Source of the DNA: Acidobacteriota bacterium
GTDB taxonomy: Bacteria > Acidobacteriota > Vicinamibacteria > Vicinamibacterales > UBA2999
Reading direction: 5' to 3'
DNA length: 43,082 nucleotides
Assembly: GCA_027622905.1 (NCBI GenBank)
Contig: JAQBVV010000011.1
Span: 1-43,082 of the forward strand
Shown here: positions 22,630-30,572 of the stretch, piece by piece
Layout of the letters: every line of letters starts with the position of its first letter
Numbering within the stretch: the first letter of the stretch is position 1
The notes under the pieces: generated by a model
Seen by the model: only the letters and a program-made list of their open reading frames with translations
Database searches by the model: none
Told to the model about the DNA's origin: nothing
Made by a program: the position numbers and the translations under genes

Positions 22630-24210
22630 TTACGCGCTCACCCGGCGGGCGCGCAGACGCTCGACAGCGCGTGTGACTTTTCCGCGTAGCCACGTCCAGC
22701 CAACAATCACCGAGGTCAGACTGAGCGCCAGTCCACCAAGACTCAACCCGATGATCGCCGGGTACCACACCCATGGTCGCTGATAGAGCCACGGGACATC
22801 GAGGCTGTGAAGCCCCTGGTACAGCCAGCGCTCGGCGCGGCTTCCTCGCACCTCGGCCTGCACGAGTGAGCCGTCCTGCGAGTCGAGATACAGCCACGTG
22901 CCGGCCTCGTCGTTGAACGTCGCCCGCAGGACCGTTGCTCGCCTTCCACGCCCGCGCTGGTAGTAGTAGGCGTCGCCGTCGGTCAACCAGGTCACATCGA
23001 GCGTCGGTGCTCCGCCCATCGCTGCGCGAGCGGCCGCGACGAGTTCCTCCAGCGAGAATCCGTCCTTGACGCGCGGGGCCGGCGTGTCCGCGCTGACCAG
23101 CACGCGGGACAGGCCTGCGGCAGGCGTCATCTCCGCCGCGCTGTTCGGTGACGGGTCATCAGGCGCGCGCGCGGGCACGTCGATCGCGTAGAACGGCGCG
23201 CCCATGAACTGCAACAGCTCCACTTCCCTGGGCTGATACCGCCGCTGCAGTTCGACCAGCGCCGCCGACGGAGCCACGGTGAACCGATCGAGCAGCACGC
23301 CTTCGCCGCGAATCGCTTGTATCTGGGCCAGCGTTGGCCCTCCCTGTGGAAACAGATTCCAGGGCGACATCGTCAACAATCCGCTGAAGACCCACGTGAA
23401 CGCGAACACGCCGAACGCGAGGCCGGCGTAGTGGTGCCAGCGCATCCAGCCGACATACGGCGTGATCGACGTGCCACGCCTGTAGCGTCCGGTGACCGAG
23501 AATCGGTAGACGCCGACGATCAGGCCCAGCAGGCACACCAGGCACCCGACCACCGAGCCGTAGATGATGAGATCGCTCCACAGCGGGCCCCGCCCTGCGC
23601 GAAGCGGCGTGAAATAGAACCAGTGCATCACCGGGCCGGCGTACCCCCACAGCCGACTCGACCGGTCGGTCTTCATGACGATGTCGCCGGTGGCTTCGGC
23701 CACGTAGACGTCGGTGCCAGCGACATCGCCAAGGGCGATGCGATGCAGCGCGCCGGTCACGCGAAACGGGTTACCGATCGTCCACTGATCGGGCTCGTCC
23801 AGCGCACCACGATAGCGGGCGGACTGGCGGCTTTCCGGAAACGCTCCCGCCGCGATCGCCACGGCGGCCTGCGCGTCCACCGTATCCACGTAGTCCCCGG
23901 TTTCCGCGGAGACGGTCGCCGACCCACGATCGACGACGAATCGATAGACGGGCCTCGCGTTCAGCGACGTCAGGAAGACGCGCCGCGGCGCATCCCCGAG
24001 GCCCGCCGCCTCCAGCGCCTCCGAGGGCGTGAGACGGATGGCGGCGGCGTTCAGCGGCGGTAAACGCGAGAGCCGCTCCTGCATCGAGTACTCAGGCATT
24101 CGCTTGAACACCATCACGATGCCTGAGGCGAACCAGATGATGAAGATCAGGCAGAACGCCACACCCAGGTAGCGGTGCACGTACATGAGCGCCTGGATGG
24201 CTCGCTTCAT
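22630..24210 (-). CDS. PepSY-domain membrane protein
   Basis: This 526-residue protein belongs to the PepSY-associated TM family. Helix 1 (about 12-35) starts with the typical HRYLGVAFCLIFIIWFASGIVMVF. A periplasmic PepSY domain follows (55-120). Two central helices contain GPVMHWFYFTPL and VGCLVCLLGLIVGVYRF, then WMRWHHYAGLAFGVFAFTWVFSGL. A second periplasmic part (285-470) ends in the tryptophan-rich GLHSLDVPWLYQRPWVWYP before the last helix. Histidines in the helices could hold haem. Relatives are often linked to siderophore reduction or iron uptake; that link is not shown here. GAGGGT lies before the ATG. No adjoining gene is in the same operon. Confidence 0.88.
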   Translation of the reverse strand: MKRAIQALMYVHRYLGVAFCLIFIIWFASGIVMVFKRMPEYSMQERLSRLPPLNAAAIRLTPSEALEAAGLGDAPRRVFLTSLNARPVYRFVVDRGSATVSAETGDYVDTVDAQAAVAIAAGAFPESRQSARYRGALDEPDQWTIGNPFRVTGALHRIALGDVAGTDVYVAEATGDIVMKTDRSSRLWGYAGPVMHWFYFTPLRAGRGPLWSDLIIYGSVVGCLVCLLGLIVGVYRFSVTGRYRRGTSITPYVGWMRWHHYAGLAFGVFAFTWVFSGLLTMSPWNLFPQGGPTLAQIQAIRGEGVLLDRFTVAPSAALVELQRRYQPREVELLQFMGAPFYAIDVPARAPDDPSPNSAAEMTPAAGLSRVLVSADTPAPRVKDGFSLEELVAAARAAMGGAPTLDVTWLTDGDAYYYQRGRGRRATVLRATFNDEAGTWLYLDSQDGSLVQAEVRGSRAERWLYQGLHSLDVPWLYQRPWVWYPAIIGLSLGGLALSLTSVIVGWTWLRGKVTRAVERLRARRVSA

Positions 24211-24357
24211 GGGATACCCTCGGGCAGGCGGTCGCAGCGCTGCGCTAGCGACGGCCGACCACGCAGCCCTACTCTATCCTTGCTGCTCCGGCCTTGCTTC
24301 TCCGCCCTTGCTTCTCCTGGCTTCGCAAGGTTCGATGCCCGCGTCTTCCCTATTCCC

Positions 24358-24382
24358 AAACCGACCGGTTTTTGTGTAAGCT
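24358..24382 (+). promoter_or_regulatory. Palindrome and -10 box before the ferredoxin gene
   Basis: AAACCG-AC-CGGTTT (24358-24371) is a 14-bp palindrome. TAAGCT (24377-24382) ends nine bases before the ATG, and there is no ribosome binding site, as expected of a leaderless gene. The palindrome would cover the -10/-35 spacer and could be a repressor site. The 181-bp gap with the divergent PepSY gene also has an imperfect tandem repeat of CCTTGCTTCTCC near 24292-24315. Confidence 0.4.
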
Positions 24383-24391
24383 GACCGCCAT

Positions 24392-24763
24392 ATGCCATTC
24401 GTGATCACCGACCCCTGTATCGGAACCAAAGACGCTGCGTGCGTGGACGTCTGCCCTGTCGACTGCATTCATCCCCGGAAGGACGAACCGGAGTTCGAGA
24501 CAGCCTCCACCCTCTACATCCATCCCGAAGAATGCATCGACTGTGGCGCGTGCGTGCCGGCGTGTCCGGTGGCCGCGATCTACGACAGCGTCGACTCGAC
24601 GCCCGCCAGTCAGCAGGCCCTCATCGAGGCCAACGCGATCTATCGTCCCGGCGATGCCGAGTCGTTCGCCCAGGCCGAGGCGTTGGTCAAGTCGCACATC
24701 GAGGCGCACCCCGAGTTGATGGATGTCGACCCGGCCGAGCGGGCCGCTGCGCACGCAGAGTAG
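24392..24763 (+). CDS. 7Fe ferredoxin (3Fe-4S plus 4Fe-4S)
   Basis: This 123-residue cytoplasmic electron carrier is of the Azotobacter FdI/Thermus seven-iron type. Cysteines C9, C17 and C58 fit the 3Fe-4S cluster, and C21, C48, C51 and C54 the 4Fe-4S cluster; C25 is the conserved free cysteine. The wide spacing C9-x7-C17 with D14 is the mark of a 3Fe site. The C-terminal 50 residues form the usual helical extension (ALVKSHIEAHPELMDV). It probably serves housekeeping redox reactions. No ribosome binding site is present. Confidence 0.95.
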   Translation: MPFVITDPCIGTKDAACVDVCPVDCIHPRKDEPEFETASTLYIHPEECIDCGACVPACPVAAIYDSVDSTPASQQALIEANAIYRPGDAESFAQAEALVKSHIEAHPELMDVDPAERAAAHAE

Positions 24764-24769
24764 CGCCTC

Positions 24770-25030
24770 ATGCTGACCGGGGGCGACAACAATGCGCCCC
24801 CGGATCATCCGAAGGATGATGGCGAACAACTGGCCCTCGCGCGTACGCACGCGCTTGCCGCGCTGCAGGTCGCGTGTGCGCCCGCACACCGCGCCAGCCT
24901 CGAACAGACGATTGCCGACCTCGACTGTCGGCGTGCCGTGCTGGCCGCGTCGCGCTGGGCGCTGGCCCGTCCCGCCCTGGAATTGCGTGACGAACGACGC
25001 AACCAGGCCATTAGGTCTTCGAGGTCCTGA
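24770..25030 (+). CDS. Doubtful small open frame after the ferredoxin gene
   Basis: This 86-codon open frame starts seven bases after the ferredoxin stop (ATG at 24770) and ends five bases before the convergent oxygenase gene. The product would be an Ala/Arg-rich helical protein (LALARTHALAALQVACAPAH; RRAVLAASRWALARPALELR). I recognise no family and see no good ribosome binding site. It may be a genuine short helical protein or simply an open frame in GC-rich DNA; no other frame in this 271-bp stretch looks better. Confidence 0.25.
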   Translation: MLTGGDNNAPPDHPKDDGEQLALARTHALAALQVACAPAHRASLEQTIADLDCRRAVLAASRWALARPALELRDERRNQAIRSSRS

Positions 25031-25034
25031 CCGT

Positions 25035-25604
25035 CTAAAACGCGAGCGTAATACGCAGGTCCGTACACAGCCTCGCCGGCGCACGGCCCGCGTGGGGAAT
25101 CCGACCGTCGAAATAGACCATCCGACCCGGCTTGGGCACCACAGCCGCGACGATGTCGTCTCTGGCGTCAGTGTAGAACACTGTTTCGCCGCCCCACGCC
25201 ACATCCCAGTCGGGCGTGGTGTACACCAGAAACGTGAACGCGTCGGTCCCACCGTCATCGTGCAGGCCATCACCGAGACCGAACGTGTGTCCGTTCAGAA
25301 ACACCCGATTCAATTCGTAGGTGCCGGGAACGGCGTTCGACACCAGCTCCCAGATACGATGCAGGTAGGGCATCGTCGTCGCCAGCTCCCGCCATCGCTT
25401 CGTGCGCGCATCCGCATCGAGGTCGCCGAAGAAGTTGACGAAGTCCACGACCCAGGCGGTGAGCGGATCCTCCGGATCTCCGTATCCCTTGTACGCCCAC
25501 GAGGCCTCCTCGTGCGCGTACTTCCACAATCTCTCGATGAGGTCCGCAGGAACGAGGCCATCGAATACCCGCAATTCGTGTTTCGTGGAGAAGAGAGATT
25601 GCAT
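25035..25604 (-). CDS. 2OG-Fe(II) oxygenase family protein
   Basis: This 189-residue protein has the double-stranded beta-helix of prolyl-4-hydroxylase-like dioxygenases. The iron triad is H115 and D117 (GLHDDGG) plus H171 (DGRIPHAGRAP), and R184 in DLRITLAF is placed to bind 2-oxoglutarate. It would hydroxylate a protein side chain or small molecule in the cytoplasm. The phrase VYTTPDWDVAWGGETVFY is typical of the group that includes the sugar-nucleotide and SM-20 types. The ATG at 25604 is preferred to a TTG four codons upstream. The substrate is unknown and no neighbour hints at it. Confidence 0.9.
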   Translation of the reverse strand: MQSLFSTKHELRVFDGLVPADLIERLWKYAHEEASWAYKGYGDPEDPLTAWVVDFVNFFGDLDADARTKRWRELATTMPYLHRIWELVSNAVPGTYELNRVFLNGHTFGLGDGLHDDGGTDAFTFLVYTTPDWDVAWGGETVFYTDARDDIVAAVVPKPGRMVYFDGRIPHAGRAPARLCTDLRITLAF

Positions 25605-25773
25605 AGCCGAGACCAAGACTACAGAAGTCGGGACCGCCGGTCCATCACCGGTGGCCCGGAAATATCTGAGGGTCGTGACAGCACGAACGCAGCGAACGGC
25701 CAGAGGGCCGGGTCAGGCAGGCCCTGGCCGGGTGGCATGCCGCCCATCGAACGCAGTATCGTCATGACTGGTC

Positions 25774-26460
25774 ATGAACACCGCCCGACTCATGTCGCTC
25801 GTCCTGCTGCTCGGCGCGGGTGCCTGCGGCGACGCGACCTCGCCGATGGACACCGGTACGCCCACCTCGCCCACCGCGTCGTCGGCGCCAGCTGCCCAGG
25901 CTCGGTATCGCGTCACCTTTCGCGCCACGTGGTCACCAGCCACGCATCCCGATCGATTCCCGTCGAACCCGCACTTCTCGCACGGGAATGTTCGATTCTG
26001 GGAGGCCGGTGGGATCGCGTCTCCTGGCATCAAGCAGATGGCCGAACTCGGAGCCACGTCGCCGCTCGATAGCACGATCCGAGCCGCTATCGATGCCGGT
26101 CAGGCCCAGTCGCTCCTGCTCGGCGGTGGCATCTCATCGTCTCCGGGAGAGACGAGCCTGGAGCTGACCGTCACGCGTGAGTTCCCCTACCTGACGCTGG
26201 TGGCGATGATCGCGCCGAGTCCGGATTGGTTCGTCGGAGTGTCCGCCCGCAATCTCCTGGAAAGCGGAGACTGGCCGGCGCAGATCGTATTCGAACTCTT
26301 CCCCTACGACGCGGGGACCGACGGTGGCAACATCTACGACGCCTCTGACCTCGATACCCGGCCGCAAGAGCCCATCACACGGATCGACGCCGCTCCGTTC
26401 CGCAACGAGGGAACGGTCCTCCCGCTGGGAACGTACACGCTTACTCGGCTCCTGCCGTAG
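25774..26460 (+). CDS. Spondin-domain lipoprotein
   Basis: This 228-residue protein has a lipoprotein signal (MNTARLMSLVLLLGAGACGD, lipid on C18), a Thr/Ser/Pro/Ala linker to about residue 44, then a complete spondin_N domain. YRVTFRATWSPATHPDRFP begins it, followed by FSHGNVRFWEAGGIASPGIKQMAELG, SPDWFVGVSARNLLESGDW and LFPYDAGTDGG, which carries metal-binding-like acidic residues. The fold is a C2-like sandwich known from animal F-spondin, also found in bacteria and of unknown function there. It is anchored in the outer membrane or the periplasmic face. No ribosome binding site; TATCGT 11 bases upstream may be a -10 box. Confidence 0.88.
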   Translation: MNTARLMSLVLLLGAGACGDATSPMDTGTPTSPTASSAPAAQARYRVTFRATWSPATHPDRFPSNPHFSHGNVRFWEAGGIASPGIKQMAELGATSPLDSTIRAAIDAGQAQSLLLGGGISSSPGETSLELTVTREFPYLTLVAMIAPSPDWFVGVSARNLLESGDWPAQIVFELFPYDAGTDGGNIYDASDLDTRPQEPITRIDAAPFRNEGTVLPLGTYTLTRLLP

Positions 26461-26495
26461 TGGGCCGGCGATGCGTCCCGTCAGGCCTTGACGGA

Positions 26496-27128
26496 TCACG
26501 GCGCAAGACGTTCCCTCGCCCACGACCCGTCCGCCTGTTTGCGATACAGGAGGCGATCGTGCAGCCGGCTCGCCCTGCCCTGCCAGAACTCGAACGCGTC
26601 TGGCACGACACGATACCCACCCCACCATGGCGGACGGGGCACGGAGTCTCGGTATTGCTCACGAGCCGCCTCGTAACGCGCCTCGAGAGCCGCGCGGCTC
26701 TCGATCGGCGCGCTCTGGTGCGATGCGTACACGCTCCACCGGCTCTCGATCGGCCGCGTGGCGAAATACGCGTCGGACTCGGCCTCGGTGACCTTCTCCA
26801 CGCGTCCGTCAACCCGAACCTGCCGCTCCACCGTTCGCCAGGTGAACAACAGTCCCGCGTGTCCGGTCTCGTCCAACTCGCGCGCCTTGCGGCTGCGATA
26901 GTTCGTGTAGAACACGAACCCTCCGGCGTCAACGCCCTTGAGTAGCACCGTTCGCACCGACGCGCGGCCATCGCGCGTGGCGGTCGCCAGCGCCATCGCC
27001 GTCGGATCGGCCTCGATGGCACGAACCTGCTCGAACCACGTCGAGAACTGCACGAACGGATCCCCGTCCGAGTGAGCCTCGTCAAGCGGCTCGCCAAGAT
27101 ACTCGCGTCGGATATCCGAGAGTGACAT
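26496..27128 (-). CDS. pdxH: Pyridoxamine 5'-phosphate oxidase
   Basis: This 210-residue FMN enzyme oxidises pyridoxine or pyridoxamine 5'-phosphate to pyridoxal phosphate, in vitamin B6 synthesis and salvage. It shows the family course: MSLSDIRREYLGEPLDE, then DPTAMALATATRDGRASVRTVLLK, FYTNYRSRKARELDE, the signature WFSVY-type SRWSVYASHQSAPI, and the C-terminal PDAFEFWQGRASRLHDRLLYR with RERLAP. The start at 27128 matches the family; an open frame continues to 27320 inside clpA and is not used. It lies 23 bases after clpA and is probably the end of the aat-clpS-clpA unit. Confidence 0.95.
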   Translation of the reverse strand: MSLSDIRREYLGEPLDEAHSDGDPFVQFSTWFEQVRAIEADPTAMALATATRDGRASVRTVLLKGVDAGGFVFYTNYRSRKARELDETGHAGLLFTWRTVERQVRVDGRVEKVTEAESDAYFATRPIESRWSVYASHQSAPIESRAALEARYEAAREQYRDSVPRPPWWGGYRVVPDAFEFWQGRASRLHDRLLYRKQADGSWARERLAP

Positions 27129-27151
27129 GTGTGCGATCCGGCTACAGGCTG

Positions 27152-29401
27152 CTACGTGGAGAGCTGCAACGCATCGTTCTCCACGGTGATGCGGACAGTC
27201 GTGCCCTCCAGTGATGCAAACAGCAGCTTCTCCGACAGCGGCTGCTTGATCGCGCGGTCGATCAGGCGCGCCATCGGCCTGGCTCCGAACGCGCGGTCGA
27301 AGCCCCTGGCGGCGAGCCATGCCCTGGCCGCGGCGTCAACCTCGACCGTCACGTGCCTGGCGGCCACCATGGCGCGCAATTCGTCGAGCTGCTTGTCTAC
27401 CACCCGTCCGATTTCGTCCGGGCCCAGACCGCCGAAGTTGACCACCGCGTCGAGCCGGTTTCGAAACTCCGGCATGAACGCGCGCTCGAGCGCCCCACGC
27501 GACGACCCACCCGAGCCGACCTCGGAGAACCCCATCCGCCGATCGGACAGATCCCGCGCACCCACGTTGGTCGTCATGATCAGGATGACGTGCCGGAAGT
27601 CGGCCCTCCGGCCGTGCGAATCCGTGAGCGTGGCATGATCCATCACCTGCAGCAGGATGCTGAACATATCGGGATGGGCCTTCTCGATTTCGTCCAGCAA
27701 GACCACCGCGTGCGGCGATTTGCGCACGGCGTCGATCAGGAGGCCGCCTTCCTCGAACCCGACGTATCCGGGCGGCGCGCCGATCAGCCGCGACACGGCG
27801 TGCTTCTCCATGTACTCGGACATGTCGTAGCGAAGAAACTCGACGCCAAGCATCTTCCCGAGCTGGCGTGCCAGTTCGGTCTTGCCAACGCCGGTCGGTC
27901 CAGCAAAGAGAAAACTGCCGATCGGCTTGTCGGGCGCCCGCAAACCCGAGCGCGACAGCTTGATGGCCGACACCACCTCGTCGATGGCCGGGGCTTGCCC
28001 GAAGATGACCGTTCGCAACTGATCACCCAGCGTCGCGAGCGCCTGCCGATCATCGCTGGAGACCGCATGGACCGGCACACGCGCCATCGCAGCGACAACC
28101 TCCTCGATCTGCGTGAGTCCGATCGTCCCGCTCCGCTGGTCCGACGCCAGCAGCTTCTCCGCCGCGCCGGCTTCGTCCATGACGTCGATCGCCTTGTCCG
28201 GCAGGTGCAGGTCCTTCAAGTACTTCGCGGACAAGGTCACCGCACCCTCGATGGCCTCGTCGGCGTACTCCACTCCGTGATGCGCCTCGTAATGGGAACG
28301 AAGTCCTCTGAGGATCTCGACCGTTTCGGACTCGGACGGTTCGAGCACATCGATTCTCTGAAACCTGCGTGCCAGCGCACGGTCTCGATCGAACGACTGC
28401 TTGGCATCCGCGAACGTGGTGGACCCGATGCACCGGAGCGTCCCGTCGGCCAGCGCCGGCTTCAGGAGATTGCCGGCGTCCATCGCTCCCCCTGACGCAG
28501 CGCCGGCGCCAATCAACGAGTGAATCTCGTCAATGAACAGGATCGCGTTCGGCTCTCCGCCGAGTCGCTCGAGGACCTGCTTCACGCGCTCCTCGAAGTC
28601 GCCGCGATAGCGCGTCCCTGCCAGGAGAGCGCCGAGATCGAGCGCGAACACCTTCGCCCCCTTGAGAACGTCTGGAACCGTTCCGGTCTGGATCCGAAGC
28701 GCCAGCCCTTCGGCGAGCGCCGTCTTGCCGACACCCGGCTCTCCCACGAGCAACGGATTGTTCTTGCGCCGCCGGCATAGCACCTGGATCATGCGCTCGA
28801 GCTCAGCCGCGCGACCGATCAGCGGATCGATCCGCCCCGCAGCCGCGCGAGCGATCAGATCCGTCGCAAACGCGTCCAGGGGATCGGTCGGCGCCGGCGC
28901 TCCATCGTCCAGCGCATCGCCGTCACGGTCAGGCCCTGGTCTCGGCACGGCGTCCGCGTTCCCGCCGTGCGCGATGACCCGAAGGAGCGTCAAGCGATCG
29001 ACCCCTTGCACCCGCAGGAAGAACGCCGCATGGCTCTCTTCCTCGTGCAGCATGAAGACGAGCAGGCTCCCCGTGTCCACATGCTTGGCGCTCGACACCG
29101 CGCCGTGGACGACCGCCTGCTGTATCACGCGGTCGAAGCCGATCGTCGGCTCCGGTTCCGCGGTCGCTGGCGCCGGCACCGGAGTGAAGGCTTTGGCCAG
29201 CACGGCGTCCACCTGCGCTCGCAGCGCGACGAGGTTCGCGCCGCACATGGACAGCACTTCCCGTCCGTAGGCATCATCGGTAATGGCCCGCAACAAGTGC
29301 TCGAGGGACACCGTGTCGTGCCGCCGTTCCGTCGCCAGACGGAACGCCCGCTGGATGGTTTCCAGCGTCTCGGGCGCGAACGGCACAGGCGGTTGAGCCA
29401 T
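27152..29401 (-). CDS. clpA: ATP-dependent Clp protease ATP-binding subunit ClpA
   Basis: This 749-residue AAA+ unfoldase feeds proteins to ClpP. The Clp_N domain covers about residues 1-140 (SLEHLLRAI, then SSAKHVDTGSLLVFML). The first ATPase has GEPGVGKT (220-227) and the second GPTGVGKT (501-508), each with a Walker B motif and the sensor-2 tail at the C-terminus. ClpA has no long middle domain, as here, which separates it from ClpB and ClpC. The ClpP-docking loop contains MGF (in DRRMGFSEVG) rather than IGL. It starts within the clpS stop (TGATG), so the two are translationally coupled. Confidence 0.96.
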   Translation of the reverse strand: MAQPPVPFAPETLETIQRAFRLATERRHDTVSLEHLLRAITDDAYGREVLSMCGANLVALRAQVDAVLAKAFTPVPAPATAEPEPTIGFDRVIQQAVVHGAVSSAKHVDTGSLLVFMLHEEESHAAFFLRVQGVDRLTLLRVIAHGGNADAVPRPGPDRDGDALDDGAPAPTDPLDAFATDLIARAAAGRIDPLIGRAAELERMIQVLCRRRKNNPLLVGEPGVGKTALAEGLALRIQTGTVPDVLKGAKVFALDLGALLAGTRYRGDFEERVKQVLERLGGEPNAILFIDEIHSLIGAGAASGGAMDAGNLLKPALADGTLRCIGSTTFADAKQSFDRDRALARRFQRIDVLEPSESETVEILRGLRSHYEAHHGVEYADEAIEGAVTLSAKYLKDLHLPDKAIDVMDEAGAAEKLLASDQRSGTIGLTQIEEVVAAMARVPVHAVSSDDRQALATLGDQLRTVIFGQAPAIDEVVSAIKLSRSGLRAPDKPIGSFLFAGPTGVGKTELARQLGKMLGVEFLRYDMSEYMEKHAVSRLIGAPPGYVGFEEGGLLIDAVRKSPHAVVLLDEIEKAHPDMFSILLQVMDHATLTDSHGRRADFRHVILIMTTNVGARDLSDRRMGFSEVGSGGSSRGALERAFMPEFRNRLDAVVNFGGLGPDEIGRVVDKQLDELRAMVAARHVTVEVDAAARAWLAARGFDRAFGARPMARLIDRAIKQPLSEKLLFASLEGTTVRITVENDALQLST

Positions 29402-29727
29402 CAGTGCGCCACCGTTTCGGGCTCGGGTTCCATCGTGACGAGCAGCGGAAACTCATGCTGCGCGGCCAGTTGCTCCGTCTTCCCGACCTTCGTCTCGGCC
29501 ACGTCGTGGGTGAAGACACCCGCCACGCCAAGACCCGTCCGGTGCACGCTCGCCATGATCGTAACGGCCTCACTTGACGACTTATGAAACACGCTCTCGA
29601 GTACCCAGACGACGAATTCCTGCGTCGTGTAGTCGTCGTTATGGAGCAACACGCGCCACATGCGCGGCCGTTGCAGCTTCTGGGCGCTGCGGGTTTCACT
29701 CAGGACTAATTCGCGCGGGTCGCTCAT
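29401..29727 (-). CDS. clpS: ATP-dependent Clp protease adaptor ClpS
   Basis: This 108-residue adaptor delivers N-degron substrates to ClpA. After a flexible N-terminal arm, the folded core starts WRVLLHNDDYTTQEFVVWVL, with the conserved N-D-D-Y-T-T substrate pocket, and continues FHKSSSEAVTIMASVHRTG. The end (LLVTMEPEPETVAH) is as in other ClpS proteins. The start at 29727 fits the short arm typical of the family; the frame extends eight codons upstream. The gene lies between aat, which makes N-degrons, and clpA, which unfolds them. Confidence 0.96.
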   Translation of the reverse strand: MSDPRELVLSETRSAQKLQRPRMWRVLLHNDDYTTQEFVVWVLESVFHKSSSEAVTIMASVHRTGLGVAGVFTHDVAETKVGKTEQLAAQHEFPLLVTMEPEPETVAH

Positions 29728-29754
29728 TGACTCTCTACCCGTGACCAACACGCT

Positions 29755-30495
29755 TCATCTTACCCGTACAGTTTCCGGAAGATCCTGAGCCAGCGCCCAC
29801 GGTGACGGCACCGGTGGCAACCGGGTCAGGCGGTCGATCGCCCGCAGAAATACCGTTCGAGGGATCGTGCGCGCACCCAGCGACACCAGATGGGCGGACG
29901 CGACCTGGCAGTCAATGAGCTCGAATCCCCACGCCTCCAGTTGGCGCGCCAGGCAGACCAGCGCGACCTTCGACGCGTCCGGCTGCCGGCTGAACATCGA
30001 CTCGCCGTAGAACATCCGACCCAGGGCCACGCCGTAGAGGCCGCCGACCAGCGTACCTCCCGACCACACTTCGACCGAATGGGCGTGTCCGAGCACCGCG
30101 AGCCGACCGTAGGCCTCTGCCATGGCGTTGGTGATCCACGTACCGCCATCGACGTCGCGCGGCGCTGCACACGCCTGCACCACCGACGAAAAGGCTGTGT
30201 CTGCCGTGACCCGATACCCGGACGATCGCAGCGTGCGGCGAAGCGACCGCGAGACATGCATATCCTGCACCCCCAAAACAGCCCTGGGATCGGGGCTCCA
30301 CCAAAGCACGGGATCGTGCTCGCTGAACCACGGGAAGATCCCGCGGGCGTACGCGGTCACCAGCCGATCGCTGGACAGGCCGCCGCCGGCCGCCAGTAGA
30401 CCATCGGGGTCGCACAAGGCTGACTCGGCCGGAGGGAACGGATCGCCTTGTCCCAACCACGGAATCGTCACCCCTCCGTTCTCCTTCTCCTGCAT
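29755..30495 (-). CDS. aat: Leucyl/phenylalanyl-tRNA-protein transferase
   Basis: This 246-residue enzyme adds Leu or Phe from charged tRNA to proteins that begin with Arg or Lys, marking them for ClpS/ClpAP. All landmark motifs are present: FPPAESALCDPDGLLAAGG, AYARGIFPWFSEHDPVLWWSPDPRAVL in the N-terminal half, then GGTWITNAMAEAYGRLAVLGHAHSVEVW, LYGVALGRMFYGESMFSR and ELIDCQVASAHLVSLGA. AGGTGAG precedes the ATG. It is the first gene of the unit, 27 bases before clpS, and divergent from the TPR/peptidase gene. Confidence 0.97.
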   Translation of the reverse strand: MQEKENGGVTIPWLGQGDPFPPAESALCDPDGLLAAGGGLSSDRLVTAYARGIFPWFSEHDPVLWWSPDPRAVLGVQDMHVSRSLRRTLRSSGYRVTADTAFSSVVQACAAPRDVDGGTWITNAMAEAYGRLAVLGHAHSVEVWSGGTLVGGLYGVALGRMFYGESMFSRQPDASKVALVCLARQLEAWGFELIDCQVASAHLVSLGARTIPRTVFLRAIDRLTRLPPVPSPWALAQDLPETVRVR

Positions 30496-30572
30496 CGGCT
30501 CACCTACGCATCATCGTGGTATCCAGCCACGAAGACTACTCAGGGAAGGCCTTCTCGCATAACATTGCGTGC

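Noticed and set aside
24805-25068. Minus-strand frame whose start resembles a cytochrome c end (YYARVLDGQDLEDLMAWL)
   Set aside because: There is no CXXCH motif; its first bases are the out-of-frame end of the 2OG oxygenase gene and the rest is Arg/Ser/Ala-rich.
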